The position numbers and the translations under genes are program-made. From Ampullimonas aquatilis (GTDB lineage: Bacteria > Pseudomonadota > Gammaproteobacteria > Burkholderiales > Burkholderiaceae_D), in NCBI RefSeq assembly GCF_049675895.1, contig NZ_CP183834.1:682001-746000 (forward strand): a stretch of 64,000 nt of DNA, written 5' to 3'. The notes beneath the pieces are model-generated. The model did not search any database. It saw only the letters and a program-made list of their open reading frames with translations, and was not told the DNA's origin. Shown one piece after another: positions 52,722 through 61,665 of this stretch (positions are counted from its first letter, which is position 1; each line of letters begins with the position of its first letter).

Positions 52722-53492
52722 TCAATGTGAATGAGTGTGAGTAGCCTGTCCATTGGCACTGGCTTCGTTCATCACACTGCGTACAAAGGGGTCATCCTCC
52801 ATATCGCCAAAGTCCGCCATATCAATCACGTCATACGACTGAATCGTATCGGTTGAAGTAATCTGCACCGGTGATTTGTCCGCGCTATAGCGTTGACTCA
52901 TGGTTAATGACACGACCTTGTCGGGATAGCGGCGGACCAGTTTGGCGGGTAGTTGTGATTCGGTCAACCAGGTCAGCTGCACTTTGGCACCGTTGATGAC
53001 ACCGGTACGAATTTCGGCAGGCTCGCCCATCGCCTTGGTTGTACCGACTTTTTTCAGGGTTGCCAGATCCTGCTGATTAAGCATCGTGCTGACCTTATCC
53101 CATTGAAAATTACCCATCATGTCCTGGTCACCGGGAAAAACTTCTACCGACTTTTTCTGTGCGTGATAAAGCTTTTTGTAATACACCTTGCCATTGCTGC
53201 CCAGCAGCCAGTACTCGCTGCGTGAGCCTTGCAAATCACGGGTTTCAACCGCATTGGCAGAGCGAATGAAATACCATTCTGACTGACTGGCCTTGACAGC
53301 ATGTTCGCCCTTGTCATGGGCGTGTATTGGGGTGACGCGAGTTTCAAAACGGGCTGTCAATGCCGTTGCAGTGGTGGTACTGACAGGGCTTGCCTGCTGA
53401 TTGGCTGCGCTGGTTTCAGCGTGCGTTATTGTGGGAGAAAAAGCCAGAATGGCTGGAAAAACAAGTGAGGACCAAACTATCCGTGATGACAT
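52722..53492 (-). CDS. Exported His-rich protein downstream of phoA
   Basis: A 256-residue protein with a signal peptide (cleavage near THA-E) and histidine-rich ends (IHAHDKGEH near residue 56 and a C-terminal THTHSH). The middle shows repeated beta-strand-like segments (EYWLLGSNGKVYYKKLYHAQ; AKLVRRYPDKVVSLTMSQRY), giving it a LolA/LolB-like look by eye only. No family is recognised. It follows phoA across a terminator whose T tract leads directly into the ribosome site GGAGAA, so it may be part of the Pho-controlled unit. The histidines suggest metal binding. Confidence 0.7.
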   Translation of the reverse strand: MSSRIVWSSLVFPAILAFSPTITHAETSAANQQASPVSTTTATALTARFETRVTPIHAHDKGEHAVKASQSEWYFIRSANAVETRDLQGSRSEYWLLGSNGKVYYKKLYHAQKKSVEVFPGDQDMMGNFQWDKVSTMLNQQDLATLKKVGTTKAMGEPAEIRTGVINGAKVQLTWLTESQLPAKLVRRYPDKVVSLTMSQRYSADKSPVQITSTDTIQSYDVIDMADFGDMEDDPFVRSVMNEASANGQATHTHSH

Positions 53493-53501
53493 GCAGTGTT
53501 C

Positions 53502-53539
53502 TCCAAAAACAAAAACAGGGACGAGTCAGCCTCGTCCCT
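53502..53539 (-). terminator. Rho-independent terminator of phoA, possibly leaky
   Basis: On the minus strand AGGGACGAG pairs with CTCGTCCCT around GCTGA, followed by GTTTTTGTTTTTGG. The T tract ends within the GGAGAA ribosome site of the next gene, so the hairpin could also limit how much phoA transcript continues into that gene. Confidence 0.82.
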
Positions 53540-53561
53540 ATAGATCTGACAAAGAGCCAGA

Positions 53562-55226
53562 TTAGAAGCCGAAAGCTTCGGCCATGAGGTGATAAATCAC
53601 GTTTTGTTCAACTGAACCGTGCAGCAGATAAGCCTTGGGACCACGGGCAAAGATGGCCACATCTTCACCGGCATGAGTTTCTGAACCCATCGGTACCAGC
53701 GCTTCTTGCATGTAGTTAGGGTTGGTCACCTGAGTCTGTGTCAGTGCAGGACGAGCCGGGTTATTATCCCAGGCACCAAAGAATGGTGTACCTTCAGTAT
53801 CAGCTTGTGGATACTTGCCAGCACCGTTCAAAGCATAATTGAAAGTCTTGGCACCTTGTGGTTGCAGTACCGTCGTTTTGGCGGCTGAGCTGTAAGCAGT
53901 GCCAGTGAAGCCAGAACCGTTGGCGTAGGACAGGGTGGTGTAGTACAGGCCCAGACCGTCTTTGCTGTAGTCGGCAGCACCAGGGTCAGACACCAGACCC
54001 AGGATGTTGTTACCACGTTGCGGGTAGCCAGCGATGGTGAAGGTGTGGCTATGGTCGGCACTGACGACAATCAGTGTATCTTCCAGCAAGCCAGCCGCAG
54101 TCAACTGATCAATCGTGGCTTTGACAGCATTGGACATGGCAATCGTGTCAGTCAGGGCGCGATAGGCATTGCCGCCGTGGTGAGCGTGGTCGATCCGACC
54201 GCCTTCCACCATCAGGAAGAAGCCATTGGCATTTTTCTTCAAAATTTCAACAGATTTTGTTGTCATGTCGGCGATGGATGGCTCACCAGCCTGGTCATTG
54301 GCACGATCCGCTTCGTAATGCACATGGGATGGCTCAAACAAGCCCAGGAGGTGATCAGTCGTGGCTGGGTTGATGGCATCAAAGTCAGCTTTGTTCCAAA
54401 CGTAAGCTGAGTTGGATTTGGCCAGCCATTCGGTGGTCAGATTGCGACCATCTTTACGACGACCTTTCAGATTGGTGACAGGGCCGTATTCTGGATCAAG
54501 CACGGTGTTAGGCAGGTAACGAATACGGCCACCACCCAGAGCAACCTGGATATCACCATTGTCGATCATTTGTGCCGCAATATCCTTGACGGTTGCGCCA
54601 GCTGGCAGGTTGGCATCATCTTCCCAGTTACGCTCGGAGGTATGAGCATAAGTGGCAGCCGGTGTGGCGTGAGTCAGGCGGGCAGTAGAAACAATACCCA
54701 CCGCTTTACCGGCAGTGCGTGCCAGTTCAAGAATAGTTGATACTTTGTTGGCAGCAACCACAGCACCACTTGGTTCAGCCCGGGCGACGACGGGTGCTAC
54801 TGACAGTTCACCATCACCCGTTTTGATACCCGTTACCATGGCAGTCATGGTTGGTGCGGAGTCAGAAGTCTGCTGGTTGGCGCTATAGGTTTTGGAGAAA
54901 GCGGAATAAGGCAGTTTCTCGAAGCTCAGCATGTTTTCTTCACCGCTCTTGCCGGCAATCTGGCCTTCCAGAATCCGGGCAGCGGTCATGGTGGAAACAC
55001 CCATGCCGTCACCAATGAACAGGATCACGTTCTTGGCACGCTTGGTATTGGGCACCAGACGTTTGGAGTCCAGAATGGTTTGTTTACCAGCAGCAAACCA
55101 TTCAGCCGCAGTCACTGGTGAACCAGCTGGTACTGGGAACGGTACAGGTTGTTCAGCAATGGCAGAACCGGAAACAGCCAGCAAGACCAAGGCGGCTGTT
55201 GTGCTCAGCGTAAAAGTTTTTTTCAT
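53562..55226 (-). CDS. phoA: Alkaline phosphatase PhoA
   Basis: A 554-residue exported phosphomonoesterase. A signal peptide ends near AIA-E. The metal-binding FIGDGMGVSTMTAAR (about residue 72), the phosphorylated Ser in QTSDSAPTMTAMVTG (about 122), GGRIDHAHHGGNAYRA (about 340) and VVSADHSHTFTIAGYP (about 385) are intact, and a late His in GSETHAGEDVAIFARGP completes the zinc site. About 80 residues longer than E. coli PhoA. It begins 35 bp after the PEP-CTERM-like gene, sharing its Pho-box promoter. Confidence 0.95.
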   Translation of the reverse strand: MKKTFTLSTTAALVLLAVSGSAIAEQPVPFPVPAGSPVTAAEWFAAGKQTILDSKRLVPNTKRAKNVILFIGDGMGVSTMTAARILEGQIAGKSGEENMLSFEKLPYSAFSKTYSANQQTSDSAPTMTAMVTGIKTGDGELSVAPVVARAEPSGAVVAANKVSTILELARTAGKAVGIVSTARLTHATPAATYAHTSERNWEDDANLPAGATVKDIAAQMIDNGDIQVALGGGRIRYLPNTVLDPEYGPVTNLKGRRKDGRNLTTEWLAKSNSAYVWNKADFDAINPATTDHLLGLFEPSHVHYEADRANDQAGEPSIADMTTKSVEILKKNANGFFLMVEGGRIDHAHHGGNAYRALTDTIAMSNAVKATIDQLTAAGLLEDTLIVVSADHSHTFTIAGYPQRGNNILGLVSDPGAADYSKDGLGLYYTTLSYANGSGFTGTAYSSAAKTTVLQPQGAKTFNYALNGAGKYPQADTEGTPFFGAWDNNPARPALTQTQVTNPNYMQEALVPMGSETHAGEDVAIFARGPKAYLLHGSVEQNVIYHLMAEAFGF

Positions 55227-55261
55227 GATTTTCCTTTCAGGTACAGATCAGAGTGCAAGTT

Positions 55262-56023
55262 TTAAATGTTGTTTTTACGGGCGGTTTTTCTGGTCAGGCC
55301 CAAAGCAAGCAGACCACTACCCAGCAACAGCGCCGCACCAGGTACGGGTACAGGTGCAACGTCCAGGCTGACGTTATCGATACCTTGAATCAGATTACCC
55401 TGGTTATTCACTTGCGCAAAACGCAGGATGAAGTTGCCACCGTTTTTCAACAACGCACTGATATCAGATGAGTAGTGGGTATAAGGTACGCCAGTGGCAG
55501 TCACGCCGCTGTAGTTGGCAGAACCATTGCTCAGATAGATTGATTGCAGTACTGAGTTGGTAAATGGATCACTGCCAGCCGCCAGGATGTCAACACGTGC
55601 ATGCTGATTGGCGTCAAAGCTGCCACCTGTGGTGTAGTCCAGACCAGAGGCATGCGTTGCAAAATCGGCATTGGATGCGACAAACATATCAAATGACAAT
55701 GTGGCACTGTTGACGGCACTGACAGTAAAGTTTTGCGTCAATGCGGCTTGACCCATCGGGCCATCCGAATAGGCAAAGTGTGTACCGCTCAATGGGCCAT
55801 TGATATTCTGAGCGGTGGCCTGTGTAAAGCCATCATTGCCCTTGGAAAAGAAGTACTCATTGCCCACACCACTGACAGTCCAACCGGCTGCGGCTTGATT
55901 GCCACCGTTCAGACCACTGACGGTTTCAAAGCCGCCGTTGGTGATCACTTCATAGGCGTTGGCCTGTGAAGCCAATCCTGCACTGGCTACAATGGCTGCC
56001 AGTAAAATATTTTTCCCCATCAT
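55262..56023 (-). CDS. PEP-CTERM-like sorting signal protein, co-transcribed with phoA
   Basis: A 253-residue exported protein. The signal peptide ends near ANA-Y. The mature domain begins EVITNGGFETVSG and has the Asn/Gly/Phe-rich beta-sandwich look of exported PEP-CTERM proteins (FAYSDGPMGQAALTQNFTV). The C-terminus VPVPGAALLLGSGLLALGL plus a basic TRKTARK tail is a VPxP-type PEP-CTERM sorting signal, so an exosortase elsewhere is expected. The ATG at 56023 has GGAGG upstream; a longer frame is rejected. A three-unit Pho-box array lies about 130 bp upstream, and phoA follows at 35 bp. Confidence 0.85.
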   Translation of the reverse strand: MMGKNILLAAIVASAGLASQANAYEVITNGGFETVSGLNGGNQAAAGWTVSGVGNEYFFSKGNDGFTQATAQNINGPLSGTHFAYSDGPMGQAALTQNFTVSAVNSATLSFDMFVASNADFATHASGLDYTTGGSFDANQHARVDILAAGSDPFTNSVLQSIYLSNGSANYSGVTATGVPYTHYSSDISALLKNGGNFILRFAQVNNQGNLIQGIDNVSLDVAPVPVPGAALLLGSGLLALGLTRKTARKNNI

Positions 56024-56151
56024 CTTGGATGCCTCCGCTAGGTTAAGACTGATTTTTTCTGTGCAGAATTCGGCCGGACTCTGGCAATTCAATGCTGTTG
56101 ACCGTGACGACGTCATGCCGCAGAAACTCCTGTCTAAGTTAAAGGTGAGAA

Positions 56152-56180
56152 ATGACAATGGCGTGTCAGTAAAATGTCGA
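56152..56180 (-). promoter_or_regulatory. Three-unit Pho-box array upstream of the PEP-CTERM/phoA operon
   Basis: On the minus strand TCGACAT, CTGACAC and TTGTCAT begin exactly 11 bp apart (56180, 56169, 56158), as in PhoB sites. TAACTT (56141-56136) lies 10 bp after the last unit, the spacing expected for a PhoB-activated -10. The leader to the first gene would be about 105 nt. Confidence 0.7.
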
Positions 56181-56329
56181 TTCGTTGACTTGGTCGATTT
56201 TGTGGTTTTAATTGCTCCAGATCGTGTCTGAATGGACTGGTTCCGGCCTGCTATGTCTGGCTAAGTCTGTGGCCAATTTACACAGTGCATTTGTCTGTCT
56301 GACGTTTCTTAACTATTTTGATTGTGGAT

Positions 56330-56989
56330 ATGCCGAAATCTGCCACCGCTGTTTTTGACGCTGCTTTTGATATCAATTGCCAGCTTTGTCCCCGCCTTGC
56401 CCAGCACCTGATTGCCGTCAAGACCAGAAAGCCCGGCCATATCTGCGAGCCGGTGCCGCCATTTGGTGACCCCAAGGCGCGCTTTCTGATTGTAGGCCTG
56501 GCCCCCGGAGAAGACGGTGCCAATCGCACCGGACGGCCTTTTACCGGTGATCGTTGCAGCGACTTTTTGTATGGTGCCTTGCATCGCGCCGGCTTTGCCA
56601 GTCAGCCGCGCTCAGTCAGTCGTGATGATGCCCAACGATTGCTGGATTGCCGGATCACCAATGCGGTCAAATGTTTGCCGCCGGGTAACAAGCCGGAACT
56701 GGTTGAAATTCGTACCTGCAATCGCTATCTGCAAACCGAATTGCAAACTTCCAAGCCACTCAAGGCCATCATGGCACTGGGTGGAGTGGCGCACCGTGCC
56801 GTGATTGAGGCGTATGGTCTCAAGCTCAAGGATTACAAGTTTGCCCATGCGGCACGCCATGTCATGCCCAATGGTGCGGTGCTGTTCGACAGTTTTCATG
56901 TTAGCCCGCTCAATACCAATACGGGGCGTTTGACTCAGGCCGATTTTGATGGATTATTGGTGGATATACGCAAGCATTTGCAGGCATGA
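56330..56989 (+). CDS. Uracil-DNA glycosylase, family 5-like (UDGb)
   Basis: A 219-residue base-excision repair enzyme. The motif GLAPGEDGANRTGRPFTGD (about residue 55) with alanine-x-x-G-x-N-R-T-G-R is typical of family 5 (UDGb), and the C-terminal SFHVSPLNTNTGRL carries the second active-site motif. Cysteines in INCQLCPRL, LDCRITNAVKC and EIRTCNRYLQ fit an [4Fe-4S] site. Such enzymes remove uracil and other deaminated bases. The start could also be a TTG four codons upstream. Confidence 0.9.
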   Translation: MPKSATAVFDAAFDINCQLCPRLAQHLIAVKTRKPGHICEPVPPFGDPKARFLIVGLAPGEDGANRTGRPFTGDRCSDFLYGALHRAGFASQPRSVSRDDAQRLLDCRITNAVKCLPPGNKPELVEIRTCNRYLQTELQTSKPLKAIMALGGVAHRAVIEAYGLKLKDYKFAHAARHVMPNGAVLFDSFHVSPLNTNTGRLTQADFDGLLVDIRKHLQA

Positions 56990-57023
56990 AGCTGGGTCAG
57001 GTTGAATTTTTCAAGGCGGCAAC

Positions 57024-57719
57024 TTAACCCGGATCGGGCATATGGCATTCACTTTCAAAATAGTGTGCCAGACTGCAAGTCGCTGATGTCGTAAACCGAT
57101 CCGTCAAGATTTGCAGATTGCTGAAACGATCAAAGCGAAAATGGCGATAACTGTTTCTTAACTCACACCAGGCCAAAAGCGTCCAACGTCCACGCCAACC
57201 GACCAAGCCGAGCGGCCAGATGACCCGTGTAGTCTGTCGTCCCTGCTCATCGGTATACAGTGCGCTGACCTTATGCTGGCTTTCGCAAGCGCCGCGCAAC
57301 AAGCCATGCACTTCGCGTAGAGCATCATCTTCCGACATCACCGGAATCCGGTAGGGCTGTTGCTCGGCCTTTTGCTTGAGGGCCTCGGGCAAAATGGCGC
57401 GAATCCGCAGTTCGGCCTGCCGAGCCGCCCGTGCCAGTTGTGGATCGGTAAAAGCCTGCACCATGCGGCTGCCCACCAGCAGCGCCAGGACTTCATCCGG
57501 CTCAAACATTAGTGCTGGCAAGTGGCTGCCAGGACGCAACAAATAACCAACACCCGCTTCACCCTCGATGGGTATGCCACTGGTAATCAAGGCCTGAACA
57601 TCGCGATAGACGGTGCGCTGCGATACCTGCATGAGTGTGGCAATCTCGGCAGCGGTTAGTGCCGTGCGTCGGCCGCGCAGCAGTGTCACCAGTTGGAATA
57701 ATCGTTCGGCCTTGTTCAT
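57024..57719 (-). CDS. YafY-type HTH/WYL-domain transcriptional regulator
   Basis: A 231-residue regulator. The N-terminal DeoR-like helix-turn-helix includes LTAAEIATLMQVSQRTVYRD and VQALITSGIPIEGEAGVGYL. The WYL domain begins around AYTDEQGRQ-like sequence (SALYTDEQGRQTTRVIWPLG) and continues WRGRWTLLAWCELRNSYRHF. WYL domains sense ligands or bind nucleic acid. Located just downstream of a VOC-family gene on the same strand. Confidence 0.9.
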   Translation of the reverse strand: MNKAERLFQLVTLLRGRRTALTAAEIATLMQVSQRTVYRDVQALITSGIPIEGEAGVGYLLRPGSHLPALMFEPDEVLALLVGSRMVQAFTDPQLARAARQAELRIRAILPEALKQKAEQQPYRIPVMSEDDALREVHGLLRGACESQHKVSALYTDEQGRQTTRVIWPLGLVGWRGRWTLLAWCELRNSYRHFRFDRFSNLQILTDRFTTSATCSLAHYFESECHMPDPG

Positions 57720-57790
57720 GAGGTTATTTTATGCCGACAGGTAGATGTTTGAGCTTTTATTAGCGAGCATGCGCCGGCAAAGTATTCATC

Positions 57791-58162
57791 TCATTCTGGT
57801 AAATGGCAGACTGCTTCGATATTGTTGCCATCCGGATCCAGTACAAACGCGCCATAGTAGTTGGCATGATAGTGCGGACGTAAGCCTGGTGCACCATTAT
57901 CCTTGCCACCAGCAGCCAATGCGGCCCGATGAAACGTATCCACTACCGTGCGACTGGCGGCACGAAAAGCAATATGCAGTGGTGGTTGTGTGGGTACACC
58001 CTCGCTGATCCAGAAGTCGGGTTTGGGTGACTCGCCAAACCCCGACACTTTGTATTCGTCAAAATGCATCAGCATGCCATAGCCTAACGGTGCCAACGCC
58101 TGGCTGTAAAAAGTCTGGCTGATAGTGAGATTGCTGACGCTGATACCGGTATGATCAATCAT
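57791..58162 (-). CDS. VOC family (glyoxalase-like) protein
   Basis: A 123-residue vicinal oxygen chelate protein. It starts MIDHTGISVSNLTISQTFYS and ends YYGAFVLDPDGNNIEAVCH, the usual metal-binding strand positions (His, Glu). HIAFRAASRTVVDTFHRAAL lies between. YafY-like regulators often accompany VOC proteins. The substrate is unknown. Confidence 0.85.
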   Translation of the reverse strand: MIDHTGISVSNLTISQTFYSQALAPLGYGMLMHFDEYKVSGFGESPKPDFWISEGVPTQPPLHIAFRAASRTVVDTFHRAALAAGGKDNGAPGLRPHYHANYYGAFVLDPDGNNIEAVCHLPE

Positions 58163-58211
58163 GATGAATGCCTTTCAGTGGTTGGAGATGTTGAGTGAGA
58201 TGGTGATGATG

Positions 58212-58685
58212 TCAATCCAGCAAACTGGCTTGTTTTGACGGTTGATCATGGTGTCGAGCCATGGTTACCGGTTGTTCCAGCATCTGGCTGGCAATCAGTT
58301 CAAAGTCGGTTTGTTGAATTTTTAAATGACCAAAACGAAATATCTGACCCCAATGTCGTGGATCCTTGATAAAACTGAGTTGCGCCAGCAAGGGTCTGAT
58401 AGATACCGGCTGTGCTGCCAAAAAACGGATATCGCGTCGAAATGGCACAAAGTCGGGTGTCATGGCAAAAGCATAAACGGTGTCGTCAATTACCTCGCCA
58501 ATCGCGGTAAATTGCTGACACGGTTGATTCCCATCCATTGTCTCCTTGGGAGAATAATAGATGATCCAGTCACCCTTTTTCATGCGTTTGAGTGCTTGTG
58601 CTTTACCATGACATAGCTGGCAAAAGCCACCTGCTACGCCACGAGCAACATGATCGCGGGAAGCGACACCAATCCAGTAATTCAT
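58212..58685 (-). CDS. EVE domain-containing protein
   Basis: A 157-residue PUA-like EVE-domain protein: MNYWIGVASRDHVARGVAGG, then CQLCHGKAQALKRMKKGDWI, IYYSPKETMDG and FRFGHLKIQQTDFELIASQM. EVE domains bind modified bases in DNA or RNA. Its start overlaps the upstream ABM-like gene by 4 nt. Confidence 0.83.
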   Translation of the reverse strand: MNYWIGVASRDHVARGVAGGFCQLCHGKAQALKRMKKGDWIIYYSPKETMDGNQPCQQFTAIGEVIDDTVYAFAMTPDFVPFRRDIRFLAAQPVSIRPLLAQLSFIKDPRHWGQIFRFGHLKIQQTDFELIASQMLEQPVTMARHHDQPSKQASLLD

Positions 58686-59005
58686 GTTGCGCTGGTCTCG
58701 GCTTGAACTTGCTGTTGCAGAATCATTCTTGCTCTTTGTCTGATAAAGCTGGACAGTTTGATCATCTGCATATAGCGGCTTAGACCCATGGCTGGCATGA
58801 AGGCGTCATTGGCTTGTTTGGCACTAATTGGGTCAGCCCAGACAATCTGGTCAAGCCACATGCCATCCTCACACAAGGCCAGTTGACGACTAATAAAGCC
58901 TGCTTGCTGGTTTAACCAGCTGGTAAGCTCCTTGTTGCTGTCAATAAAACCATCGGTGCTGATCTCCTCATTGAGTTGATAGCGCATTGCGTCGAGTACG
59001 GACAT
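58682..59005 (-). CDS. Small dimeric alpha/beta-barrel-like (ABM-like) protein
   Basis: A 107-residue cytoplasmic protein with TDGFIDSNKELTSWLNQQAG, FISRQLALCEDGMWLDQIVW and DAFMPAMGLSRYMQMI; the pattern of strand-helix-strand with WLDxIVW resembles antibiotic-monooxygenase-like dimeric barrels. Identification is by eye. I prefer the ATG at 59005 (AAGAG upstream) to upstream ATGs. It is coupled to the EVE gene. Confidence 0.55.
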   Translation of the reverse strand: MSVLDAMRYQLNEEISTDGFIDSNKELTSWLNQQAGFISRQLALCEDGMWLDQIVWADPISAKQANDAFMPAMGLSRYMQMIKLSSFIRQRARMILQQQVQAETSAT

Positions 59006-59187
59006 AGGTGCTCTTTTCATTTGGATTGATGAATGGTGCCAGCCACAAGGTAAATACGTCGCAAGACGCATGGTGGTTGGCGGTGAAGAGAAGCTTAATA
59101 GGCTGTTGTGACAGCAGTTGTCAGTAGCCTGCAAGGCGGCTAAAAGCGGTCATGAGCAATAGTTGGTAAGGCCAGTATTCCTACAAT

Positions 59188-60966
59188 TCAATCCCAATGC
59201 TTGGGATGTTCCTTGTCAAGGCGAGCACGGTCCTGTTCAAAGAGGGTTTCCAGTTCTTCACGGCCAGCCTTGGCCGTGGACATGAGGCGGGTTTCGTCCT
59301 GAATGACTTCGCGCAGTTTTTCGAGGGTTTGCACATTGTGGCGACGGAACAGATCGGCCATCTCCTTGGCCCGATAGGCACCGATATTGAGATTTTCAAG
59401 GGCGCGTCGACCCAGCCGCAAGGCAGATTCGAAGGTCTCACGCTCAACCATTTCAATGCCCTTTTCCCGCAGTGCCAGGTAGTGAGTCACATTGCGGGCT
59501 CTGGCGACCATCTTCACATGTGGAAAATGCTGTTGCACCAGTTCGGTCAAGAGCAGGCTGTCGTCGACGTCATCAATTGCGTTGATGAGCAGTTGCGCCT
59601 GTTCCAGTCCGGCGGCATGCAATAAATCCAGCCGTGTCACATCACCAAAAAAGACTTTGTAGCCAAACTTGCGCAGCGTATCAATCTGGTCCGGGTCATG
59701 GTCCAGCACCGTGACGGGCACCTGATTGGCCAGCAGGAGACGGCCGATGATCTGGCCGACTCGGCCAAAACCGGCGATGATGACCGGCGCAGTCTGATCA
59801 ATGTGATCATGTTCCGGTACAGCTTGGGTAGCTTGTGACATGCTCAAACGATCAATCAGCAATAGCAAAAATGGTGTGCTGGCCATCGACAGCGCAATGG
59901 TGATATTGAGTAGCGCTTCCCATTGGGGTGATAACAGGTTGGCCATGCGGGCAGCACCAAATACCACAAAGCCAAACTCGCCGCCTTGTGAGAGGATGGC
60001 GGCAAACAGCCAGCGCTGCTGGGGATGAATATCCATGAAGCGGCTGCATAACCACAAGGCCAGGGTCTTGATCACAATCAGGCCGATGAACAGGCCGGCA
60101 ATCATCAGGGGTTGTTCACCAATCAGATTCAGATTGATTGACATGCCTACCGAGATGAAAAACAGGCCCAGCAGCAAGCCCTTGAAGGGTTCGATATCCG
60201 ACTCCAGGGCGTGGCGATATTCTGAACTGGCCAGCAGTACACCTGCCAAAAACGCGCCCATCGCCATGGACAGATTGGCCAGGGTCATTACCTCGGCAAT
60301 GCCCACGACCAGCAGCAGCGAGAAGGCGGTGAACATTTCCTTCAAATGGGTGTTGGCAATCCAGCGCATGATCGGGCGCGTCAGATAACGGCCAATCACG
60401 ATCACCGTGGCAATGGCGGCCAGTGCTTTGCCGATGGACAGCCAGAGTGGATCAGTCGGGCCGCCGCCATGTGTGCCGAGCAAGGGCACAATGGCAATGA
60501 TGGGAATGGCAGCAATGTCTTGAAACAGCAAGATGGCAAAAGCCACGGTACCCAAGGGGACGTTGAGCAGATTGCGTTCTTTCATGAATTGCACGGCAAT
60601 GGCAGTGGAAGAGAGCGCGAGCGTCAGTCCTGCAATCAAGGCGGCTGCACCATCCAGCACGGCAAACAGTGCCGCACTGAGCAGCAGGCCACACACCAGC
60701 AACTGCAGACTACCGCCGCCAAATACCTGACTGCGCATGGCCCACAGGCGTTTGGTATCCAGCTCCAGGCCGATCAGGAATAGCATGAGTACCACACCAA
60801 ACTCGGACACATGCAACATGGCTTCTGGGTCATGTACCAAAGCCAGACCAAAAGGGCCAATGGTGATACCCGCCAGCAGATAACCCATCACCGAGCCAAG
60901 CTTGAGCTTGCTGGCCAGCGGCACCAGAATGACTGCGGCCACCAGAAAAATCAAAATTTCATTCAT
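59188..60966 (-). CDS. Kef-type monovalent cation:proton antiporter (CPA2)
   Basis: A 592-residue protein with 12-13 membrane helices (residues 1-370) including GVVLMLFLIGLELDTKRLW, the RCK/TrkA-N NAD-binding domain starting IIAGFGRVGQIIGRLL (about 395) with FGDVTRLDLLHAAGLEQA, and a C-terminal cytoplasmic tail. This is the KefB/KefC family of glutathione-gated K efflux systems that protect against electrophiles. The next gene encodes a KefF/G-like partner overlapping by 4 nt. Confidence 0.93.
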   Translation of the reverse strand: MNEILIFLVAAVILVPLASKLKLGSVMGYLLAGITIGPFGLALVHDPEAMLHVSEFGVVLMLFLIGLELDTKRLWAMRSQVFGGGSLQLLVCGLLLSAALFAVLDGAAALIAGLTLALSSTAIAVQFMKERNLLNVPLGTVAFAILLFQDIAAIPIIAIVPLLGTHGGGPTDPLWLSIGKALAAIATVIVIGRYLTRPIMRWIANTHLKEMFTAFSLLLVVGIAEVMTLANLSMAMGAFLAGVLLASSEYRHALESDIEPFKGLLLGLFFISVGMSINLNLIGEQPLMIAGLFIGLIVIKTLALWLCSRFMDIHPQQRWLFAAILSQGGEFGFVVFGAARMANLLSPQWEALLNITIALSMASTPFLLLLIDRLSMSQATQAVPEHDHIDQTAPVIIAGFGRVGQIIGRLLLANQVPVTVLDHDPDQIDTLRKFGYKVFFGDVTRLDLLHAAGLEQAQLLINAIDDVDDSLLLTELVQQHFPHVKMVARARNVTHYLALREKGIEMVERETFESALRLGRRALENLNIGAYRAKEMADLFRRHNVQTLEKLREVIQDETRLMSTAKAGREELETLFEQDRARLDKEHPKHWD

Positions 60967-61508
60967 GAGGCTGATCCTTTTGATAACGCAGCCAAAGCAT
61001 GCAGCCTTTGCTCAAATTGTTGAGCCGCCTTGGCAAGATCGGCATCCTGATTTTGAAAAGCATTATGGATCACAAAGGGTTCCTGCCATTGCATGCCACA
61101 ATACAGCGCGGTTTGCTGGATCGGCGCCTGCAATTGTTCCAGCGTAAAAGTATGGCTGCCAGTGACGCCATAACTGTCTTCATTGCCGCCAGTGGACGTT
61201 GCCCATAACACCGGCTTGCCTTGCAGTGCGGTGCCTTCTGAGCCATACGCCCAGCCTGCCAAAAGTACCTGTTCAAACCATAACTTGAGGATGGCCGGTA
61301 CGCTATACCAATACAGCGGATGCAGCCAGACCAGTTGATCGGCTTCCAGCAGTGCGGCCTGCTCGGTCGGTACATCAATATCAAAATCGGGATAAAGCTG
61401 ATAAATCGAACGCACGTGCACATTGGGCAGACGCTGTGCAACCTCCAGCAAGGTGCGGATATTGCGCGAACGCAGTGGGTAAGGGTGGGCATGGATGACA
61501 CAGATCAT
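60963..61508 (-). CDS. KefF/KefG-like NAD(P)H oxidoreductase subunit
   Basis: A 181-residue flavodoxin-fold protein. It starts MICVIHAHPYPLRSRNIRTL, has the FMN-binding LVWLHPLYWYSVPAILKLWF and WATSTGGNEDSYG. Such proteins are the ancillary quinone reductase-like subunits of Kef channels. It precedes the antiporter gene with an ATGA overlap. Confidence 0.92.
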   Translation of the reverse strand: MICVIHAHPYPLRSRNIRTLLEVAQRLPNVHVRSIYQLYPDFDIDVPTEQAALLEADQLVWLHPLYWYSVPAILKLWFEQVLLAGWAYGSEGTALQGKPVLWATSTGGNEDSYGVTGSHTFTLEQLQAPIQQTALYCGMQWQEPFVIHNAFQNQDADLAKAAQQFEQRLHALAALSKGSAS

Positions 61509-61665
61509 GAGCGGTCAATGCAGAAAGTTGGACTAAGCTGCATATTATCGGGCATGCTGCATTAAGGCTGCAGGACAATCCAAATTGATTGCTGGCACCA
61601 GGCAGAGTGCATGTGTGACGAGCACTTGGATATCGCACGAAAAGCCCGATTTTTTACTCGATTTA

